Positions 45,790 to 57,651 of a stretch of DNA of 64,000 nt are shown here, piece after piece; the stretch's first letter is position 1; each line of letters opens with the position of its first letter. The notes under the pieces are model-generated. The model was not told the DNA's origin. It did no database searches and saw only the letters and a list, made by a program, of their open reading frames with translations. Both the position numbers and the translations under genes were made by a program. The stretch lies in assembly GCF_008831285.2 (NCBI RefSeq), contig NC_045139.1, positions 23,602,412 through 23,666,411 of the forward strand. Direction: 5' to 3'. The stretch comes from Nymphaea colorata. Its lineage: Eukaryota > Streptophyta > Magnoliopsida > Nymphaeales > Nymphaeaceae.

Positions 45790-48130
45790 AAAAAGTGTTT
45801 AGTTCATTATTGACACAATTTTCTGATTCTTCTAATATCCAATCCACAACTATTTTCCCAATGAAGATATTGTTCAATGAGATAGAATTGAAGTATTTTA
45901 AAACTTGTTTCTTTTTTAGTTTCAGGTTGTAATGCATGTAGGCCAAGCCATTTGATCTTTTATGCTATATTTTATTATGTTTTTTGTATGAATATGATCA
46001 AAGATGCTTCAGTTGTATTCACATCCACTTGAAAAAACATATTTGGCTAAAAATGCATATTGCAATTTTGTACAATTCTGATGCTCAACTTACAAATTTA
46101 TACTACTAAGTCAATAGCACAATGACACTAATTAGTAGATGCATAATTTAAAAAAAAAATAAATGTCTAAAACTTAAAAGTATGTTATTAACTAATGGAG
46201 TAACAATGAAAAAGACAACTAATATTTCTTTTTTTGGTTTCTAGAACCAAAGGAGCACTAAAATCTGATTAAGCACGTGTGGATTTTTATTTAATAAAAA
46301 AAATTATGATGTAGTAAAGTTATAGTATTAATACTATATAGAATTACAAGTAAAAAATAAAAGCAAACATGTAATGTTGCATCTACTGCCTTTTGAGCAT
46401 ATAGCTCTAAATACATGATGCATTCTTTTAATCCACATTTAACCACATCATACTAAAAATAACTAATAGAAAAAGTCAATCCATTATCAAAAATAAACAA
46501 ATATATAAAAACATAAATTATAAATGTGTAGTTCAATACTATTCAAATTCTACCATTGAAAAATTAGATGAGAATTGGAATGCTGGATTCACAAAATATC
46601 CTACAACATGAAGAGGGTGATGGAGTTGGCTCATTCGTCTCTTGTTGATATATATATATATGTATGTATATAAATTATAAATGTGTAGTTCAATACTATT
46701 CAAGTTCTACCATTGAAAAATTAGATGAGAATTGGAATGCTGGATTCACGAAATATCCTACAACATGAAGAGGGTGATGGAGTTGGCTCATTCGTCTCTT
46801 GTTGATCAATATATATATATATATATATATAACTTTGGGTTTATTATCACTATCAACCAAGCTTAATACTTGAATTAACATTATTTTTACTAATATAGCT
46901 ACTGTCTTTCAACAAATGAGTTTAGAACAGATTTTTTAATTTCTTTACCTTCTTCTAACTTAGAGAATCTTAATGATTTCCATTATTTAGATATAAATAT
47001 CCTTATCAAACTATTTTTTGTGTTTTAACAAACTCTAAAGCAAAATAAAGTTTGTCATAGACTTGTATCTATTGGCCTCAAGGATTCCCTCTTGTTGCTG
47101 AAAGAGTTTTTCATCATTTGCAATAACAAAGTATAGTTGCATGTAAATTTTGTTATACAGTTTTATATAAATTTTGTTATTCTTATTGCTCTAGATATAC
47201 AATTTTTTACTTTAGCCATCTTACGAACATTCTCAATAATAAGATCTAATCAATGAGTAATGCATGGAGTCCAATAAATTATGCTAAATAAAGTTGTAAG
47301 TTTATAATTTAAAATTTTAAAAGTTATCTAACTAACTAAATAATGACAAATACTTGAATATTGAAGATAAATGAGTATTGAGTAGTTACATGTACCACAT
47401 TCTCCTTGCTAATATCTATCACAATTTATTTTAATACCTTGAACAAATTATTTGCATCTTTGACAATGTTGGATGCATCAATAGACATAAAAATTATATA
47501 CTATTTTTGGACAATGAACCAAAAAATTGATTAAAGTTCTACTTCTATTGTCATTTCAACCATCCATCATTATTGTGCATCTAGTTCAAGTTCATGCTTC
47601 TTTGAAATCTTCCAATGATATATCAATAATTTTTATTTCTTCATCTAAGAGCTTTCATGTAATCTCCTTTCTACTTGGGGGATTTATATGTGGTCTAACT
47701 TCACCTATTATATGTATCATCTCACTTAAATAAGGAGAGCTTGCTACACTAAATGGAATTGCAACATGATAAAAGAACCTTAAAAATAGTTGCACTCATT
47801 CTTTGTCTTGTTTGTTTGTCAATTTGATCTTTTAAATTTAGTTACTTGACATTTACAAATTTAAACAATTTATTGGCAACAAAATTAGCTACAACATGAA
47901 CATATTTCTTTCTACAAATTAGATAACCTGATTGCATCAATTTCATAATCTTTGTTAGAATTTGAATTACATGTTGTCGTCTTGCCTTTTCATGTTCTTC
48001 TCTATTTTTGAAGCCTTTAATGTCATCAGACATCTCTCTTCTAATAAAATGAACATTTGACCATTTTCATTTTTTTTTAAATCAATAAGCACACAGTACT
48101 GCTAGCCAAGGTTTCTGTCTTTTCCAATAA
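45790..48130 (-). pseudogene. Decayed hAT transposase (DUF659 type)
   Basis: Reading the minus strand downwards, successive broken pieces match the order of plant DUF659 transposases: IPFSVASSPYLSEMI (about 47770), CTIMMDG followed by a stop at the Trp and then RSRTLINFLV (about 47580-47520), YWTPCITH (about 47280), a CISRAIRITKF piece (about 47200), VLSLVDSDNKP (about 46850), QLHHPLHVVGYFVNPAF (about 46780 and again about 46620), CGLKECIMYLELYAQKA (about 46430), and a C-terminal GLAYMHYNLKLKKKQ near 45940. Many stops and frameshifts: dead. TIRs were not located. Confidence 0.8.
46514..46828. repeat. 157-bp tandem duplication inside the hAT pseudogene
   Basis: Copies begin TAAATTATAAATGTGTAG at 46514 and 46671. 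They differ at few sites. Each ends in a (TA)n tract (about 46648-46660 and 46809-46830). The duplicated part includes the PLHVVGYF-coding segment. Confidence 0.88.
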
Positions 48131-50307
48131 AGTCTGTTATGTCACTCATATTTATGTCTATCATAATCAATTAAAAAAATTAACATGTTCAATGGATCAA
48201 ATGATTAAATCAATCAATTAAAAAAAATACATTAGATATTAACATTATAAATTATAATATTATAAGTTACAGCACTATAAATGCATACATCTGGTTGATA
48301 TATGTTTCACATTTTACATTATGAAAACAATTAACAATTTATTAATGAATTGCAATACCAAGAGAAAACTAGATACAAAAAGGATAGATTCAGAAAAGGG
48401 TCAAAGAGTCATTGACATGAATGACTTTGCCACAATCATAAATGTCATACAAACTCATGAAAAGTAGATTGTGGAAGTCCAATTTCATTCATATAAAGGC
48501 TTGGCTTCTTTTTTTTTTCATTTTTTTCATAATTTGCGAAAACAAAAGTAAAAGTAAAAGAAAAAATTCCAATGATTTCCAAAAATAATTTCATATTTTT
48601 TTAATTTGTTTTCCATGATATGTAAGCCAGATGTCCTTTGTTTAAGAATAAATAGAAGAGATAGATGTAAGTTCATGTTCTTATTTTGTCAACCTTTTGT
48701 TTTTCTAGAATTTTAGACATTTGAATGGCTAATTTTATTGATTTCTTTCAGATTTTCATGTATATGTTTTTTAAGCTTGATGAACTGAAACAAGGCAATA
48801 GCCAAAACACTATAACATAATTTTTAGAATAGAGTTCTGTTGCAAACTTTGAATTCTTGAAAAAATGTATTTTCATAATTATTTGCAGAAACATTAGTGA
48901 AATTGCAGGTTTAGAACAAACATATTTAGTTCTTCAAGTTTTATTGTTGTGATTTGGCTTTTAGTAGATTATTGTTGCACTTAGAGGTTTATAATTAGAA
49001 ATTTAATACTTTGTAAGGTATAATTCTAGTACCATATCATCCTTTTTTTGGCCCTACTTTTCATTTTTGTAAGTTTCAAGTTTAGATTGGACATATCTAG
49101 CATATGAATTCTTATTGTGTTTGCTTTTGTTATGCTCAAATCATGTGTGACTTTAGGTTTGTGGCCTTTAAAAGGTTTGAGTTTAGAAAATAGTTTGGTT
49201 GGTTAGAACTTGGGTAATTTTGAAGGTCTTAGTCTAGGTTTGTAGATCACACGAGCCAACCATGTCAATGATTTTTTCTTCATTTCTTATGTTATAGTGT
49301 TTATCTTTTGCTATGTTAAAAGTTAGGACATGTAGACCAGAAGACACATGGTAGACATGGTGTTGAGGAGGAGGTTTTGTTCAAGCATTGGAGGCTGACC
49401 ATTTTAGGAAACTCAAAGCATAGCAATTTGACAGCACTAGAGCTAGACTTAGGTTTTTTTTCTTTTTCATTTAATTGGGTTGGACATCATTTTTGCTTCA
49501 GTTTGGATAGATTCTAATAGAAGTTTATGTGTTTTTCATTTGTTATACACATTCATTTTATTTTGAGGTAATAAGAACATATTCTTGTGTGTTTGAGTAA
49601 TGCATTAATATACTTCTTGGTATGAATTTTCGTTGTGGAGACTTGCCACTCTCAAACATGTCTGTGAACCATATTTTGCAATTTGATATATGGTTTTCCA
49701 TGAAATTTTTAATACATATCATACAAGTATCAATCATCAAACAAATCATTGTAGCTTTCATTCACTAAGAAAATTGTTTCTCGAGTTCTTAAAGTAAATA
49801 GTTGTGACTTTGTTCTTTTAGTAAATTATCCTTGTTCATGGAGTACAACCTTCTTTTGTTATTAATAAATTGCATTGTTGTTGGTTAAATCAATGTAGCT
49901 TCCTCCTTGAAGTAACTCTCTTCTTTTGTTAGATTGAAAATCGTTGTGTTGGTTCTTATAGTAAATCATTGTTGCTTAGTTGTTAAAGTAAAACACATTA
50001 TTATAGAGTAAATCATTCATTTGGTACTCGGAGTACATTGCTATTATTGTTAAAGTCATTGTCACTTGCGTTTAAATGTAAAGTGTTTTCTTAAACATTG
50101 TTGCTAGACAATTCCCTCATAAAATACAGATTACAGAGTCAAAGTGGAGTATCCCTATGATACAACTTTTTCGTAAACTTTCATCTTTGATATACTTGTT
50201 AGACAAGCATTAATCAATTCATTAGTACCACATTCTTGAAGTAGTTATGTAAGCTCTATAATAATATCTCAAAAGAGTTAACTTCAACTCCTTCAAATCA
50301 TATTTTA

Positions 50308-50309
50308 TG

Positions 50310-50349
<40 letters not shown>
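50308..50349. repeat. (TA)n microsatellite
   Basis: TA array with one interruption. Confidence 0.9.
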
Positions 50350-50352
<3 letters not shown>

Positions 50353-51026
50353 TTGGACTTTATATCTCTTTATTAGTTAGTTTGTAGCTCCATTTATCAC
50401 TTATTGCAATATAAAAATGCATGGCAGTTCACTGAAACATTATTTACTTCAAAATTATGTTGTCCTCATCTCTTTTCCAGTTCTAGTTTCTTAACATCCA
50501 TTATGTTGAGCATGTCTAATAGAAAAGGGACCCACCTGGGTTTTAGATACAAACCTTGTGAACGATTTTGAATTGCCTTACACTCTAAGAATGTTATTAG
50601 GTTTGTTAACCATTATTACTACCAATTCTTTGAGGCTCTTCGCAGGCTACTTTTATTTCCTATAATCATGTATCTCAAGATATATGCATTTACATTTTTT
50701 TGGAACCTAAAATTTTTCTGGCATTATATTCTAAGCATCATGTTGACTTGCAAAGTCTTTCAATAATAGGAGATGCAATTTTGGCTTCTATTCGACTTGA
50801 AGCTCATTAGTATGGTTGCCTTATTTTCCAAATGATGCCCAATGTCTACTCAAATTTGATGTTAAATTGCACTCACAGAGATGCACCAATTTGTGCAAGT
50901 GCCAACTTGCACCAAGGTTTTTTTTTTTTGGTTATTGGATGGTGACTCCCAAGAGCTTGAGCATGTGACCTTTCTAACAATTAATATGTAAGAGAAGTAA
51001 ATGTATCGACAGCTTGATTATAATCC

Positions 51027-51107
51027 AATGCTAGAATAGATAGTGATGACAAAAAGGTTAGATAATCAAATGCTAGAATAGATAGTGATGACAAAAAGGT
51101 TAGACCG
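51027..51107. repeat. Two 42-bp tandem repeats
   Basis: Copies start AATGCTAGAATAGATAGTG at 51027 and 51069, nearly identical. Confidence 0.85.
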
Positions 51108-52164
51108 GAGTCTCGTCCACTTGCAACTCCAATAGACAAGAAAGGAAATGTAACACTGTTGGAGTTATAGCCCTTGCATGGCTACTCAATTTTTTTATGG
51201 AAATTTTATGCCAATTAAATATCTTTACTTTACTTTGTATTTTTTCTAGACCTAGAAATTAATTAAAAAAACCTTTCAGTGGATTCTTTGTCTATAATAT
51301 CAAACAAGAGGAGAAGTTCCCACTCAAGGGCTTACGTTTAATCATAATTCTCAAGTTTCATCTTAACTAAAAAATATATAATAATTTAATTGGAGTTAAA
51401 GAATATCAATAAAAATGATAAACACTTATTTAAGGGTTGCTAGTAAAAGCCAAAAGTCAAAAGTGGTTCATATCATAGCGACAAAAAACATATATTATTA
51501 AAAAAAATAAAATGTTAAAACTGGCCAGCTGAATAAAACACAAAAAATGCCTTTATTTTAAAAAATATCAAAAAATAAAAAAAAACATTTATTTGTGTTT
51601 TCCCCTTTTTTGCAATTTTAGTTTTTATGTTTTTTCAAGTTTTTTTCGTGTTTTTTGTAGTTTTTAGTTACCTAATATTTATTTTCACATTTTTTTATTT
51701 TTATTTTAACATTTTGTCCACCTTTGCTTTCCTTGCCAAAAGATTGTTTTAAAATTTGCTGAAAATTCCCCTTTTTTTTCCCCTTAAAAGTCAAATTTCC
51801 ATTCTATGCATGTACAAAACCTTGCCGTTTAAAACTCAAAAACAATATTTGTGACTCTGGATCTTGTATAACAATATTTGTGACTCTGGTTCTTGTATAG
51901 GTGTAGGATGAAATTTGTAGCTAGGGTTACTTCATGTATAGGTGTAGGGTGAAGTTGCATCTAGAAATCCACCCACACATATAGAAAAAGTCAATGTTGT
52001 TGTCTACCGGATAGTTGTTGGATGTTCAAATTTTAAAATTTTGTCCTAAAAAAAACCATGAATTACCACTAAGGCCACCATAAACCGTTATCACATCATA
52101 AACTGTATTTAATATCAACTCAGTAACTTTAACAACACACTCTTCAATTTTAGCTATTACCAAC

Positions 52165-52196
<32 letters not shown>

Positions 52197-52744
52197 TTGC
52201 CATGAACAATGATTTCAGTGAAGTCTGTCCTTGTGTTTTTCTTCCTCCTTCTACCTTCTTAGACAAGGAAGCACAGAGTTTGATGATCTAGGATCACATG
52301 CATACCGAATCCAAGAAGTGGGTTTTTCTCTCTTTCTTTTTACGGAAGAGTTCTAGCAAAGCCGTGCCTGTCCGGGGATTGAAGTCATTTATAGCAGAGG
52401 TTGAATGTTAGGTCTATTTAAAGCCATTTACTATATGTGCCTTCGCAGGATTGTGGCGCATGAGCTGTAGAGCAAAATGACTTAGTTATGCATGAGTTGG
52501 TAGCAAACTTTTTGTAGCTAACCACATGTGGAAAGTTAATCAAATTACTGGCGGCAGTACATTTTGTGGGTGAAAGCAGTAAGTGCTTTGTTTTCTCAGT
52601 AGAGGCATGAGAAAAGGCAAGGGAGAAGGAAGCGGATTCATATAAACCTTTGATGCTATGATCCGTTTCTCTTTCCTTTTGACCATAAAGTGTAGCCAAG
52701 ACTGGTCTAAGAATTTAGCTTAAAAATTACAATCAGAATAAATA

Positions 52745-52985
52745 AAGAAAAGGGGAGGCCATAGGCAGTGGTGGAACCAAAATTCCACCTCCCGTCCAAC
52801 GCTCCTTCAAAAACTGGGTAGGGAGCGAAACACAACTGGGTAGGGAGCGAAACACCTACTAACTAGAATGTTGCACATCTACTATTTACAATCCAAAGAA
52901 GTAATGCTCACGAGAATCAAACTGATGACTGGACTTTTAGCGGCCTACCAACTTAACCAACTATGCTATACTCCTTGAAGCTAAA
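52745..52985 (-). mobile_element. Possible tRNA-derived SINE (minus strand)
   Basis: The minus strand contains TAGCATAGTTGG (52968-52957), a full match to the RNA polymerase III box A consensus. AGTTTGATTCT (about 52922-52912), 8 of 11 to box B, follows at tRNA-like spacing. A non-tRNA body includes two 22-bp repeats (GGTAGGGAGCGAAACACAAC type, about 52815-52855 on the plus strand). No clear target duplication. A decayed tRNA pseudogene is the alternative. Confidence 0.4.
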
Positions 52986-55244
52986 CTTTAAGGGACACAT
53001 GTATATAAATAAATAAAAATATGGTGAGGTCAATGCATAAAAAAGAACAATTTATGTAGGCAAGAATGGGCAATGGCTCACATCCGCTCAGACCTGCCTC
53101 CCCTACTGGGTATATGATTATGATTAATATAGAAGCTGTCTTTAATTTAATTTACAAGTATTTGTTCGTGTACTCTATATATGTATATATGTACTGGTGC
53201 TTCCGTCACCCCAATTGTTAAAGTTTTGGCTCCATTATTTAAGACAATTTTTTCTAAATAAAAAGCTCAGCGACTTCATTTACTGAATCACAGTCCAGGT
53301 TGGATCGAGCAGGAAACCAACTTAAAGAGTTAAAGCTCAGTTAGTTGATCTCTTTATTGTTCGTCATTTTTTGCCATTTAGGCAACAACCACAACTACTG
53401 TCAAAGCCCTTCCAGACAAGAGGGGCTGTTCATTGAGAAGGATCCTTTCTCTGGTCTGAATTGAGGGTGAAATCTCGCCACTTTGACTGTTGGAATTGCT
53501 TGTCCTTGCGGTTGGATTATCCACCATTTTCTGGAGATGTTGAATGAGCTCAGTCAAACTTGATAACTAAACTGGAAATTGAAAGACTGTCTATAGTCTA
53601 TGAAAATGACTTTTAAGTTTAGTTTGTCTTTTTTATGCAATTTTTGCATTTATGGGTGAATACTGGTCCGCTGGACCCCTAACTGATTGACTACCAGTTC
53701 CATGACTGGATTGGAGCAGTATCCAATGCAACGGCCCAACTAGATAAGTTTTCGGCCTACTTCAATTCATTAATGCAAATAGTAGATGAGACACATTCGT
53801 GAAGAAGAGAAACAATAATTCAGGGAGCTTAGTCCAGATTTTTTTCTCACGAAGGATGATCACACATCCAACTCATTCGCAAGTTTGTTTTGTTTTGTTT
53901 TTTTTTTTTTTGTCTGTTCTTGAGATTTAAAGATAAACCCATCAATGAGAGTGTCACTGTCACACATTCATTATTTACATTATTTACATTCATTATTTAC
54001 AGTTATAAACATTTACAGTTTAGAAAAGTAGCACCTATAACAAATGAACTAAACTTTCATCAACCCAGCATTCGGACCTACCAAGTCCCTCCAGGCACCC
54101 ATAGTTTAAAAGATCCTACACAAAAAAATTCTGCTTATTACTACTTGTACGTCAACCATGGATGGCATTTCCTGGAATGGTTTTGTATGGTGAATCTTTT
54201 GAAACAACGCAAACGACAGCCAAGGGAGAGTTCTTGCAAGTTTGCAACAGTCAAGCGCGGGCATGTTATAACAAGTATAATGCTCTCCCTCAGGCCTCAA
54301 CATCACTTGGCTTCTGCGACCTCATCGGCAAGATTCCTCCATTAAATAACTTAGTTCAATAAATCAAGATGGTTCTATCCCATCAATGATTACATGACGG
54401 AAAAAGAAGAGCTACTGGCAGTCTGGCATCATTAGTGGTCCCGACTTAGTCACTGCAACTTCACTTCCCAATCTGAGAGTTTTTATGGGTGTCTTCCTTT
54501 TCTCCTGCTTCGTGCAAAAATGGACGGATTTCAACCAATCTACTGATGCCCATGTTTCAATTCCGAAGAACAATGTATTTCCGCTCCACTTTCGGGGTTC
54601 AACAGATGATGGGAGTTTAGTTCTTCGATTTCTTTCCGCGTGGTATTTGGTTCATGCTCAGTATATTTTAGTTGGCCTAGATTATGCTTGCCATTTGTGT
54701 TGGTTAAAAGCCCGTTTTATTGCTTAGTCTGTTACATATTGAAGTTGCTTGAAGATGTCAATCTGGGGGTTGATTTTGTTAACTTGTCTGGGAAAAGCGG
54801 GCTTTCCGGGAGACTTCCTGCTTACGCGGGTAGTATTCGATTTGGAACTGACTCATGACGTTTTTCTGTTTGGCTACTAGGTTTTCTTTCGTTTGATGTT
54901 GTGTATGAATGATCTGCTTGAGCATGTGCTCATTTGATCAAAAGCTGAGAGACGTAAAGAAGTTGAAGATTTCTTGGTGCTTTTACATTGCTCGTTCTTT
55001 AGCTTATTCTGAACTCTTTTACTCATCATGGTTTGCACCAATTCCACTTGTCATGATTTAGCAACTCGAGTGTCATATTTTTGACGACCATTTCTACTGT
55101 ACGTTGATTTTTGGAGATACCGTTTGGGACTTATAGTCTTGAGGTTGATTGTTCATAAAGTTAGGTCTGGTGGAGGACTATTCTCACATTGCCTTTGACG
55201 CTTTGGTTGCACTATGCTTCTCAGGTTTAATTTAGAAACTGAAG
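52986..55244. other. Region upstream of the recognised remorin exon
   Basis: No confident gene. Related remorins often have an N-terminal exon with a SP(S/T)KLR(M/N)-type motif; I searched this stretch for it by eye and did not find it. Frames at 53890-54345 and 54485-54858 have no recognised domain. The remorin promoter and 5' UTR must lie here. Confidence 0.5.
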
Positions 55245-56044
55245 ATGAAGTCTGCAGAGGACAATGGTTTTTGTGATTATGGGACCGAAGGTGATAACGT
55301 CAACAGCAGTTCCTGTAATTTTGAATTTGACAAGGGAACGAGCACAAGCAAGGGAATGAATCCTCGAGCAGTTTTAAGCCCTTTAAGCAAACCAGGTCCA
55401 TCGAAATGGGATGATGCAGAGAAGTGGCTTATTGGTTTGTCTAATGGGCTTGACCAGGGACACTCAAAAACTAACAAGCCAAGAAATTCTAATGCAGATG
55501 ACAGGAAGCATTTATTGCAAAAGACCAGGAGCACTGGTGAGGGATCAAGCAACTGTGGGCCGGTTGTGAATTCAAATGCAGATGAAGGAGAGACAAGGAA
55601 GATTGATTGTGAAGAGTCCTTTTGGATGATCAACAAGCCAACTGAGGATTCATCGATAATACGGTCGATCTGTGTGAGGGATATGGGAACCGAGATGAGT
55701 CCAATTGGCAGTGAAGAGCCTTCAAGGACAGGTACTCCACTAAGAGCAGCTACACTTTCAATGAGGAGCCCCGATAGGACTCGAGTTCCTTCAAGGCGCA
55801 ATCAAGCAGTGCAATCCATTGAAAGTGATCAAGTTGGTTGGAGAACTGCTGAAAACAGAAGTGATATGGTGCCTCACGGAAGGTCTAGTTTTTCTGGGAC
55901 ATGCCAGGTGGGCAAAGATGGTGAAGAATCAGATGCTTCAAAGATACTTCATGAAAACAATTTGGAGCAAAACAGAAGAAGCAGTATGGTGGAGACCCGT
56001 GCCTTGGCTTGGGATGAAGCAGAGAGAGCAAAATACATGGCGAG
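55245..56044 (+). CDS. Remorin exon with disordered N-terminal region
   Basis: 800 nt ending in phase 2 at a GTGAAT donor. It encodes the SKWDDAEKW motif and the start of remorin_C. It has an alternative beginning at 55236 if the acceptor TTTAG is used. Confidence 0.85.
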
Positions 56045-57651
56045 GTGAATACTAGTACCTTCTCTGTTTAGTTCTTCTGTCGACTAGCTTATCAGTTATT
56101 TCATAGAATTTATACATGCTTCAGCTTCAGTCTAGTTTGTGCTTACCCTGCATCAGGCTTCTTACACCACCTCTGTGCAATGCATACGTCCATGTATTCC
56201 ATAAAATAGGATCTTTTACTGAAGGGACTCAGAGAATAAAAGATTATAAATGGGGCTTCATTTAAAGAGTTATTTGACTGGAGTCCCTGCTTACTATGTG
56301 TTGAAGGGCACACTGCAGTTTTCATTATTGACAATGTTAGCAAGATATTAGCGTGTATCATTCTATGCCCTCTTTATAGAGACATACATCTGAGTTTTTG
56401 GGAGATATTTTCTGTGAAATGGTTAATCATTAGAACACTAAAAGAAAAGGATGCATAAACACTTCCATGTTTGGTAAAGGTTCTGGTAGTTTGATCAAAT
56501 GAAGTTTGTCAATGTTGCCTATAAAAATGACTTTTTCCTTCCTAAGGCTGCAAGATTTTTGCTGCACTGTAGACTGCTGTCTTATGTCCAAAATTCAGGC
56601 ATCAAAAACAGGTTTAAGAGCAATAATCTTTGTTGCAATAATCTTAAGCCACTCGTGATGATGTATTCATCCCAGTGTGTCTTCCACTAACAATGAGAAC
56701 AATATCAGCTTGTTACAAATAACCAATGCATGTGATTCTGATATTGATGTGGGCATCAAGGTTTTATCTCTTGCAATCATGAGTTTTCTTTTTTGGCTTA
56801 CCAATATGGTCTCAGATACAAACGTGAGGAGGTCAAGATTCAAGCCTGGGAAAATAGTCAGAAAAGAAGAGCTGAAGCAGAAATGAAGAAAACAGAGGTA
56901 GTTCACTGTTTGGTTTCTCGACCTTTGTTAACCTTACCTAAAAAGAAACATTTGTAAGGAATTATTGACTGGCTTTCCTTTTTCAATAGCTTGTGCATGC
57001 ATGGATGTATACTTGTCCTGTTTCCGCTAGCATTAATATGTAAATATTTCATAATGGATTTGCTCTTCTTAAGATCTTAATCATATATCAGTAATGGTTG
57101 CTATTATGCACACATCAGGTAGACATATTGTGGTCAATTCTGGAGCTGGCCAGTGGCCACCACATCTGTCAGTCTGATGGGCCCAGGCAATTACCATCCC
57201 ACTGTACACACTACACAGAATTACTTCATAAATACTGAAGAACATCACTAATCTCAACCATGACTTTTGTTCTATTTAGACTGATTATCGATGCAATTGA
57301 TATTCATCTTTTCATCCATAGCATATCCTCATTATATGCTTACTACAATTTTACCTTCCTATGTATTATTTCGTCATGGTTGTTAGGTTTTAGCCATCAT
57401 TTTTTCTGTATTTGTGATAATATTTGTACCAAATGCAGGTTAAGGCTGAAAGAATGAAAGCTAGGGCACAAGAGAGATTGGCAAATAGATTGGCTACGAC
57501 TCAAAGAAAAGCAGATGTAAAACGAGCAAATGCAGAGGCCAAAATGAAGGAGCATGCTGTAAGGACATCAGAGAGAGCGGACTACATACGTAGGACCGGA
57601 CATCTTCCAACTTGCTTCTTTTCCTTCAAATTGCCATCATTCTGCTGGTAA
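55245..57651 (+). CDS. Remorin family protein (long, group-6-like), 5' end uncertain
   Basis: Exons 55245-56044, 56816-56897 and 57439-57651, with GT-AG introns of 771 and 541 bp: 1095 nt, 364 aa. The N-terminal two-thirds are Ser-rich and disordered, with the conserved SKWDDAEKW at residues 53-61. The remorin_C domain starts near residue 250 (ALAWDEAERAKYMARYKREE) and is a charged coiled coil through KMKEHAVRTSERADYIRRTG. The tail LPTCFFSFKLPSFCW fits the Cys/aromatic C-terminal anchor that holds remorins to plasma-membrane nanodomains. Start: the ATG at 55245 is preceded by an in-frame TAG at 55233-55235, but that TAG also ends an acceptor-like TTTAATTTAG, so the true gene may splice in an upstream N-terminal exon. 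Function is by family: membrane scaffolding in signalling and plant-microbe contacts. Confidence 0.88.
56816..57651 (+). CDS. Remorin exons carrying the C-terminal coiled coil and anchor
   Basis: Exon 56816-56897 (82 nt) is too short for simple ORF detection. It encodes YKREEVKIQAWENSQKR and the following residues, ending in phase 0. Exon 57439-57651 finishes the coiled coil and the anchor and ends in TAA. Confidence 0.88.

Larger units (their letters stand above)
48131..52740. other. AT-rich intergenic DNA without recognised genes
   Basis: Long stretch of T/A-rich sequence. Short tandem repeats occur at 51027-51107 (42-bp period, ATGCTAGAATAGATAGTGAT), 51842-51898 (29-bp period) and a (TA)n tract at 50308-50349. 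Frames are short and of biased composition. Confidence 0.55.

Noticed and set aside
53890-54858. Frames upstream of the remorin as its first exon
   Set aside because: None contains the N-terminal motifs of remorins and none ends in a donor compatible in phase.
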